Source: Dichetophora obliterata
Lineage: Eukaryota; Arthropoda; Insecta; Diptera; Sciomyzidae
Assembly (NCBI GenBank): GCA_963920525.1
Contig: OY986439.1
Span: 5,660,501-5,724,500 of the forward strand
Reading direction: 5' to 3'
Length of the DNA stretch: 64,000 nt
Shown here piece by piece: positions 56,990 to 64,000 of the stretch. Position 1 is the stretch's first letter. Each line of letters begins with the position of its first letter. The position numbers were made by a program, and so were the translations under genes. A model generated the notes under the pieces. That model made no database searches. It was not told where the DNA came from and saw only the letters and a program-made list of their open reading frames with translations.

Positions 56990-57832
56990 TTTTAACCCAT
57001 ACCTGACAGGTACTTGTGCTCTTACAAAGCCTGCCAGGCGTTTGTTTTCGTATATAATAATGTAAAAACTAAAATATATTAAAACTAGTATAAAAGCCTG
57101 TCCTACGACAGGTCCTCCGCTCACTTCCTTTTTGGAGCCATTTTTAAAGCTTGATTTTTTATTCAATTGATTTTTGAAAAATACAAATGTACCAATTTAA
57201 ATTACACTTTACGTATTGAAGCAGTGTTGAAAAGATAGTTAGATCAAAAACGTACTATTGTAAGAACCTAATATTGTCACTGATAAGTATTAAATATATT
57301 TTCTATGCATACTTTCAGGCTGAACATTTTTGAGAACAGTATGTCTTGTAAAAGTACTTTACTATCAAAAAATAATTACAGTTTGAGAAATACTGTGTGC
57401 GGAGCAGCATGCTTGCCTTGTATGTATTAAGATGTGCAGACTTTCAAGCTGAACAGTTTGAGAGATATTGGGCACGGTGAAGCGTGCTTGCCTTTTATAT
57501 ATTAAGATGTAGCCTTGTTCAAACAAGTAAGTCTGGGCCCATTTGTTTATACCTTTACCACCGCCTAGCAGGTATTTGCGCCCTTCAAATACTAGCCAGG
57601 TGACTTTTTTCGTAGATGATATAGAAAAAATTAAACTACATTAAAAGTTTAGCTTTGTGCGAACAAGTTATTCTGGGACCTTTTTTACACTTTCATCAAT
57701 ACAAACGGCGATATAATAACCGCGCCGTCCGTGCCAGGTCATGCTTTTCTTATTGAGCTAATACTAAATTACGCATAAACAAAAATTTAGTTTTTTGCCT
57801 AACAAGTTAGTCAAATTGTTCCACAGCTCTTA
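56990..57832. repeat. Tandem array of about 130-160-bp units, split by a Helitron
   Basis: Three diverged units share CAGGTA(C/T)TTG, GCCAGG, a TTAAAA(T)GTTTAGC-like stretch and AACAAGTTA(G/T)TC. Unit 1 is 56990-57084 plus 57508-57545, unit 2 about 57546-57675, unit 3 about 57676-57832. Helitron A copy 2 splits unit 1. Function unknown; possibly a fragment of a minor satellite or of a larger transposon. Confidence 0.5.
57085..57507 (-). mobile_element. Helitron family A, copy 2 (short, both ends)
   Basis: On the - strand: A|TCTTAATATATAAAAGGC start (57507) and hairpin CCTGTC-GTAG-GACAGG, CTTTTATACTAG|T end (57085). 423 bp. As in copy 1, the 5' end is doubled (second terminus near 57432). Inserted between A and T inside a tandem-repeat unit whose neighbour shows the uninterrupted sequence. 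Confidence 0.82.
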
Positions 57833-58922
57833 GACTATGAATACAGAAAAGACAAGCATGCTGCTCCGAGCTCAGTATCGCTCAAACTGTACTTATTTTT
57901 TGCTATTTTTACAGTGTTCTTACAACATATACTGTCCTCAAAAATGTTCAGCCTGAAAGTATATATATTAGAGTTGTCCCCATTTTTAAAAGTTTTATTT
58001 ATGTTGCATAGGCTTAAAATATTTGATTTGGTATAAAACTAAAATCTAGAAAGTTTCGTGCCGATTGATGAACTTTTAAAACTTGCTCAAGAGCCCAAAA
58101 GTTGGAGAATCTTTTTGTATGGGTTTTTCTTGGTATTAAATAAAAGAAGTAATTAAAGAAAAGAAGTTGGAGAATCTTAGTTATGTTGTCCCCTTCTTGT
58201 TGAATTCTTAAAATTTTATGATTGACTTGGTTTTTTATCTTGCCATAGTACTTGAGTACTCAATCAAACACAAGTACTTTTCATTTTAAACTACCACACG
58301 TGATACAGTTAGCATTCAGCGTGGTAAGCATAGAAAACGGCTTTTGTATCATTGGTTTGAAGGTCATATAGTCCCTTTTTAAAAATGCTATTGACTTTGG
58401 TGATCGGTTAAGAGATAAATAAAATATTGAGTAAGGCGTCATGACACATATTTTCAAGTTTTCATTTTCTTTCTCCGAAGAGGGGGAGGTCTGATCCTAG
58501 GACATAAATTTTTATACTCGCCTAATCAAGAAGAATCACTACCCGAAGGAATCAATGCTATATATGGAGAACCTTATGTATAATTCATGCAGCTTTATAT
58601 ATAAAAATACAGGTGTTCCTATTTGTTTGCACATCACTGTTGTTCTATTAGCCGCAAAACGACATCTGAGTTGCTATCAGGTTTTTAAAGTTGTGTATTA
58701 ATATGGTTATAACCAAACTTGACTTTTTGCACTTTTACAATTGAACTAATTTTTCAACACTACTTTAATACATAAAGTATTATTTTAAAGTGCTATATTT
58801 GTATTTTGCAAAAATAAACTGAATACAGAATCAATGTTTAAAAATAGAAAAAGTGCTTTTAGCCAATGGCTCCAAAAAGGAAGTTAGCGGAGGACACGTC
58901 GTAGGGCGGGCTTTCAAACTAG
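57833..58922 (+). mobile_element. Helitron family A, copy 3 (diverged)
   Basis: Opposite orientation to copies 1 and 2. Degenerate 5' end near 57833 (CAGAAAAGACAAGCATGCTGC), interior GCAAAACGACATCTGAGTTG as in copy 1, and 3' end GTCGTAGGGCGGGCTTTC, AAACTAG|T at 58922. The hairpin is degraded. Confidence 0.65.
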
Positions 58923-59431
58923 TCTATACTATTATATCCAAGGGCGTCCGCTTTGTTCTAGACATAAAGGAGTCTAGATTGCACATAAAGAAAATGTAAC
59001 CTATATAATCATATTTTCTGAGATTTTTTGTTATAATTTTGTTATCATGATGCTCCGGGTGACACACGCTTGTACACATAAGAAAAATATATATATTCCG
59101 AAGATGGGGTAAAAATCTTTCTCGTATCATGCCCGAAACATTTTCAAATTTAATTTTTTTTCATGTAATTTAAAACATTTTTTTCTCAACAAATATTCTT
59201 ATTAATTTAGTAAATTAAATAATGTGCGGTCTCTCTAAATAAAATCGCATTAATTACTATTTAGCTCCCAACTTTTCCTCTTTTCAAATTAGAATACAAA
59301 TATTTCCAAATATTTTTTTTTTTTCAAATTGAATAAAACCAGCAAGGTTTTTCGACATTTTTTTCCAGTTTGAAGGCCTATAACTTATAAACTAATTGCG
59401 AGCGGCCTGAAATTTATCAGATTTGGATTTA

Positions 59432-61428
59432 CTTACTTACTTACTTACTTAGTTGGCGCTACAACCGTATGTCGGTCTTGGCCTCATCTAAGAATTTGCG
59501 CCAGCCATTTCTGCCTTTCGCTTGCTGGTGCCAGTTGGAAATTCCAAGCTTCGTCAGGTTGTCCTCTACTTGGTCTTTCCAACGAAGATGCGGTCGTCCT
59601 CTTCTGCGTTGACCGCCGCTGGGTACCGAATCGAATGTTTTCTTCACTGGAGCATCGTCTTTCATGCGCTGAACATGACCAAGCCATCGAAGCCGCTCGA
59701 TTTTAATGCGCTTGACTATGTCGATGTCAGCGTACAGCTCATAAAGTTCATCATTCCACCGTATTCGGTACTCGCCATTGACGCAGATTGGTCCGTAGAT
59801 CTTACGAAGAATCTTTCTCTCGAATGCACCTAAAGTCTTTTCATCTAAACTGCTCAGCGTCCAGGTTTGTGATGCGTAAAGTAGGACGGGCATGATGAGC
59901 GATTTAAAGAGCGTGATTTTCGTTCATCGAGAGAGGGCTCTGCTTCTCAATTGCCTACTGAGCCCAAAGTAACACCTGTTGGCAAGAGTTATTCTTCGCT
60001 TGATCTCAATGCTGATGTCGTTGGTTGAATTAATGCTGGATCCCAGATAGACGAAGTTCTTCACAACCTCGAGGGAGGTACTGTCAACGGTAACGTGGGT
60101 TCCAAGACGCTGGGACTGTTTGTTTGTTGACACTAAGTATTTCGTCTTATCTGCATTCACTGACAGATCCATTCGACTTGACTCTCTTTCTAATCTGGAA
60201 AATGCTGCACTGACTTCGCGCGTATTATGGCCAATGATATATATGTCATCAGCATACGCAAGCAGCATAACACTCTTGTAGAATATTGTGCCACTACGTC
60301 TCAGATCAGCAGCTCGGATGATCTTTTCCATCATTAGGTTGAAAAAGTCGCATGATAAGGAATCACCTTGTCTGAAACCTCGTTTGTTAATAAATGGTGG
60401 GGAGAGGTCCTTCCCGATTTTAACTGCGCTGCTGGTGTTGCTCAGTGTCATCCTGCAAAGTCGTATTAGTTTTGCAGGAATACCAAATTCAGACATGGTG
60501 GAGTACAGGTGCTTCCTTATTGGGCTGTCGAAGGCGGCTTTGTAGTCGACAAAAAGATGGTGGGTGCCGACTTGTTTTTCTTGAGTCTTCTCCAAGATTT
60601 GTCGTAGCGTCAAAATCTGGTCGATGGTGGACTTTCCAGGTCTGAAGCCACACTGATAAGGTACGATCAGTTCGTTTACAATGGGCTTCAATCTTTCACA
60701 TAAAACGCTCGACAGGACCTTATATGCGATATTAAGAAGGCTTGTCCCACGGTAATTGGCACAGATAGTGGGATCGCCTTTCTTGTGGATTGGGCAGAGC
60801 ACACTGAGATTCCAATCGTTCGGAATGCATTCTTCCGACCATATTCTGCATAGAAGCTCGTGAATGCACTTAAGTAGAGCTTCGCCTTCGTTCTTAAACA
60901 GCTCAGCAGGTAAGCCATCAGCTCCCGCGGCTTTGTTATTTTTAAGCCGAGCTATAGCTGTCAGAACTTCATCATAGTCGGGCAGCGGAACATCAACGCT
61001 GTCATCCAAAATTGGGGTTTCCGGAATATCATCTCTATTGGCGGGATTGTTGTCAGCGTCGCCATTAAGAAGCTTAGAGAAGTGTTCCCTCCATAACGTC
61101 AGTGTACTCTGGACATCTGTCACTAGATTCCCGTTTTCATCCTTGCAGGAAGAGGCCCCGGTTTTAAAACCATCGGCAAGGCGTCTTATTTTTTCAAAAA
61201 ATTTTCGGGCCTCATTCCTGTCACCAAACATCTCAATCTTCTCTTGCTCGCGCTTTTCTGCCTCTCTTTTTTCCGCCTGAAAATATGTCTCTCTTCCCTC
61301 CTCTTTTCTTTGTATCGCTCCTTAGCAGCGCGCGTTACAACCGACTGCAGGGTGGCTTTGTAGGCGGCGTCTTTCTCTGCAGTGGCGTCGCGACACTCCT
61401 GGTCGTACCACTGGTTTCGGCGAGGGCG
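59432..61428 (-). mobile_element. 5'-truncated LINE with 9-bp target duplication
   Basis: TTGGATTTA is duplicated at 59423-59431 and 61429-61437. On the - strand the element ends in (TAAG)5, as non-LTR elements with short tandem-repeat tails do, preceded by GTTGTAGCGCCAAC. The 5' end starts inside ORF2, after the endonuclease region. Clade not assigned. Confidence 0.88.
59459..61428 (-). pseudogene. LINE ORF2: reverse transcriptase, one stop and one frameshift
   Basis: From 61428 a frame reads RRNQWYDQECRDAT to YKEKRREERHIF, then shifts frame near 61278. The main frame (start 61231, 435 codons) has the RT motifs: KAAGADGLPAELFKN (100-114), GFRPGKSTIDQI (195-206), catalytic FVDYKAAFD (227-235), FRQGDSLSC (286-294) and AYADDI (325-330). 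TGA at 59924-59926 interrupts it after RALSR; the same frame continues with TKITLFKSLIMPVLLYASQT and the cysteine-less tail RLRWLGHVQRM, RRRGRPHLRWKDQVE to a natural stop at 59459. So the RT palm is complete, but the copy is dead: no endonuclease, a frameshift and a nonsense codon. Confidence 0.9.
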
Positions 61429-61437
61429 TTGGATTTA

Positions 61438-62704
61438 GGAGGTAAAAATTGCTATTCTTGAAATGTTCCCCGCATGGACATTAATAGCATGCAAGTTACT
61501 AAAATCAAGTTTGGAAACATACCTATTATATGAACTATTTAAAAAAATTATTTTTTTTCTTTAATTCAAAACCAATGAATAAATATATAAAGAGGTACAT
61601 GTATAGATGGGTTTTCGGCTCCATTCATTTTCTAAACATATTTCAGAACCTCCCTGCAAGGCTTGAGTCTGAATCCAGGATGTAATATAAGCACGTGACG
61701 CGAAAAAATCCAGAATATTCTCAAAATGAGTGGTTCAAAAACTTGAATTTGAAGAAGTATAAAATAAATGTTTCAAATCGAGTTTCCTTTTTAAATTTTA
61801 GTCATACAAAAACTTTTGACCATAAGATATTTTAATGTAAAAACGTTTTCTTAATAATAATTTGCCATCAAATTTTTTTAAAAATTAGTGCTTGATTTTA
61901 TATTAGCCTACTTTATTCAGAATCTCCTAATTTTGTTTTGCTTTTGAATCAGAAGCCTTTCCCTCGTCTAGATCGCTGCCATTTTCTCAAATTTAAATGC
62001 TGCAAGATTGCTAGAAATATTATTAAGTTTACGAAATATTAAAAAATTATCCAGAAAAACAATTTTTTAAGCCGACTTTTGGGAAAACATTTAGTTTTTA
62101 AATTTATTGTACTTTGTTTTCTTCTTGTGTTTAATTACTTTAAAACATAAATTTGCTTATCGTCCAAGTTTATATGCGATATTGGCTTAAATGCGTTTTA
62201 CCATCTGTTGCTCCGGAGAATGATCTTCGACTAATAGGGATATTATCATACCTAAATTTCTCGTACGAATAATTTCGTAATGTCTTCCATTACATTCGTA
62301 GTATTTACTAATGGCTTCGCAATATTAAGTATTAGTTCAGTTCAAAAAATTTACAACCGAAATCTTTCAGGCTGGTTTGTTGAACAATTACCGAATATAA
62401 GGAAATCTATGATTGCAAGGTGGCCGTAATCTACTGAAAGAGTACGTGGCCCGTAAGCTACTTGTTGATATATTTTTGGACATATCTTTTTTGTCTATAG
62501 TTTTTTCCATTCTTGATTTGTTTTTAGTTTTTACATAGAATCAATTTTTTTTAAAAAGATCAAAGAACCAAGGCATGCGCCTTATACAAACAAGGTTTGG
62601 TCTTTGACCTGAAAGGGAAGAGATAGATTTATTTAGAGGAATTGATTGGAACCATATGTGAATTATTGATTAGGCGAAACAACCGTGAACAATTTGAATT
62701 GCTT
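61438..62704. other. No gene recognised
   Basis: AT-rich DNA between the LINE and a SINE. No frame, inverted repeat or RNA gene supported. Confidence 0.5.
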
Positions 62705-62705
62705 T

Positions 62706-62932
62706 TAACCAAGGTTAGTGTTATGCCTTAACCTCGACAAGCATTTCCAGCCCTTAGTTGCTCCTGTCCTTTAATTTCGCATTTTTTTTTTTAGTTTCCA
62801 TAATTCTTAAATGAAGGAAAGAACAAAGAAAGTAAAAAGAAAGTAAAAAGAACCATGCCCGAACCCGGGTTCGAACCGGGGACCTCTGGGTTGTTAGTCT
62901 AGCGCACTCTCCACTAGAGTACAAAGGCCGAA
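62706..62932 (-). mobile_element. tRNA-derived SINE, copy 1 (intact pol III boxes)
   Basis: On the - strand TCGGCCTTTGTACTCTAGTG starts a tRNA-like head. A box TACTCTAGTGG (62911-62921) and a perfect B box GGTTCGAACC (62868-62877) are present. The cloverleaf is not intact (anticodon stem mismatches), so it is a SINE rather than a tRNA. The body has ACTTTCTTTTTACTTTC repeats and the tail GGGCTGGAAATGCTTG, GGCATAACACTAACC is shared with copy 2 at 55.0-55.2 kb. Confidence 0.7.
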
Positions 62933-64000
62933 TTAATTGCAAGTAAAGACCGAAGCAACTTTAAAGTGAAGTGGGAAATGATTGGCAATTTATTTGGAGT
63001 GCTGCCAATTCAGCTGTTTTAATAAAGTGTTGCTGAAATGCCCAAGAAGACAAATATCTTATTTTCTTAAATTTTTAGCATAATTTTAAGGAAAAGTAAG
63101 AAAACTTTATTTCCAAATGTCAACTTTTCAAATACCCCTAAAAACCCCTAAAAAACATAAAATCTCCCTTAAAAAACCCCTTAAGATTTATTACCCTTAA
63201 AATCCCTCAACTCAGTTAAAAAACCCCTAAATCTCTGGGGAAAATCCCCTGACCTGGCAACACTGATCAACACAGCGCAACAAAAAAAATTGATGAGCCT
63301 CGAGCAAGGCGAAAAGTGTGATACATATAAATTCAGCGCGGCGCTCCAAAACAAAAGAAAAGACAAAAAGATAATTTTTTTATTTCTTTCATATGTATTG
63401 TCTTAACCCAATAAGGACGATGATGCCATATCGCCTCACTAATTCGGATGTCGCAATACTAACCGTTCCACATAAAAATTTGTCAAAATAAGAATTAGGT
63501 AAAAACTAGCACATGTGTGAAAAAATTGTCCCGTCCTTAAGGCGTTAAGGAGATTGTTACCAACGCAGCGACTCTCCGTCAACTTTATTATTTATTTTTA
63601 AATTCTGATATTATCCCCTTTTAAAGATACATTTTGTCTCGCTGGCAACCCTTAAATACAATTGCATAAAGTACTGAACTTGAAACAAAGAAATGTCAAA
63701 AATAAAACTTAACCTGCATTACATTTGAACAGCGATTGCACGAGGCAGAAAAACCAAATTTTTTAAAGTTCTTAGGTAAAATTTTTGTAAATCGAAAATC
63801 ATTAATTTATGTTTTATTAATAAATAAAATTCTTAGCTTCTTAGCTTAAACTCATAAATTGGAATTTCTGTCTTCAACATTTCTTTAAAAAATTTGATAG
63901 CCGAGCTTGTAATACTATAAAAAATTAATTTTTTGCTTCTCTGCGTGTTTTGCAAACTTGGGCCAAGTGATCGCTAAGGAAATGGGTCGTGAAATGAAAA
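62933..64000. other. No gene recognised
   Basis: AT-rich DNA with an ACCCCTAAAAA-rich low-complexity stretch at 63134-63255. Short frames lack codon bias. Confidence 0.5.

Noticed and set aside
59452..59893. Separate 144-codon gene downstream of the reverse transcriptase
   Set aside because: It is in the same frame as the RT, separated only by one TGA; it is the C-terminus of the same LINE ORF.
62860..62932. Functional tRNA gene
   Set aside because: A and B boxes are present but the anticodon and acceptor stems do not pair, and a homologous copy at 55 kb shares non-tRNA tail sequence, so it is a SINE.

Overview
The window reads as chromosomal DNA of a cyclorrhaphan (higher) fly. It is AT-rich, with long introns packed with transposons, and it holds two recognisable host genes: the 3' end of highwire (hiw; E3 ubiquitin ligase, MYCBP2/PHR family) on the + strand and all coding exons of wupA (held up; muscle troponin I) on the - strand. 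Both are Muller element A (X) genes in Drosophila as far as I recall, so this is probably Muller A of another fly. The genus cannot be fixed from sequence alone; rosa-like DD41D, Helitron and hAT elements would suit a calyptrate or tephritid fly.

Layout. 1-2202: last four hiw exons, ending at TAG 2200-2202; the frame stays open for 34 more acidic codons. 2203-9104: convergent hiw/wupA 3' ends with a piggyBac-like element and a Helitron. 9105-32836: wupA coding exons, read right to left: start exon, Pro/Ala-rich exon 3, exons 4 and 5, four mutually exclusive versions of exon 6 (each exactly 101 bp), exons 7 and 8, terminal exon. The conceptual protein is 282 aa with exon 3 and 208 aa without it. 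32837-39374: large 5' intron. A candidate non-coding exon 1, initiator and MEF2 site lie at about 39.4-39.8 kb. 39.8-64 kb: no host coding gene recognised; almost entirely mobile elements and their remains.

Mobile elements. Many could be delimited by termini plus target-site duplications (TSDs): two Helitron families (A^T insertion, TC start, hairpin plus CTAG end), at least four hAT-type elements with 8-bp TSDs, two Harbinger-type MITEs (TAA/TTA), a piggyBac-type MITE (TTAA), a rosa-like DD41D mariner relative, a 5'-truncated LINE with a 9-bp TSD, tRNA-derived SINEs and many fold-back elements. Nesting is strong: a three-layer nest lies in the wupA intron at 24.6-28.1 kb, a Helitron carrying two other transposons at 40.4-43.6 kb, and a hAT inside a related hAT at 43.6-46.0 kb. 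All transposon genes seen are broken.

I found no evidence of a wholly new gene system. The best leads are the possible hiw stop-codon readthrough, a non-canonical GC splice donor on one of the alternative wupA exons, and the Helitron insertion whose empty site can be read from a neighbouring tandem-repeat unit.
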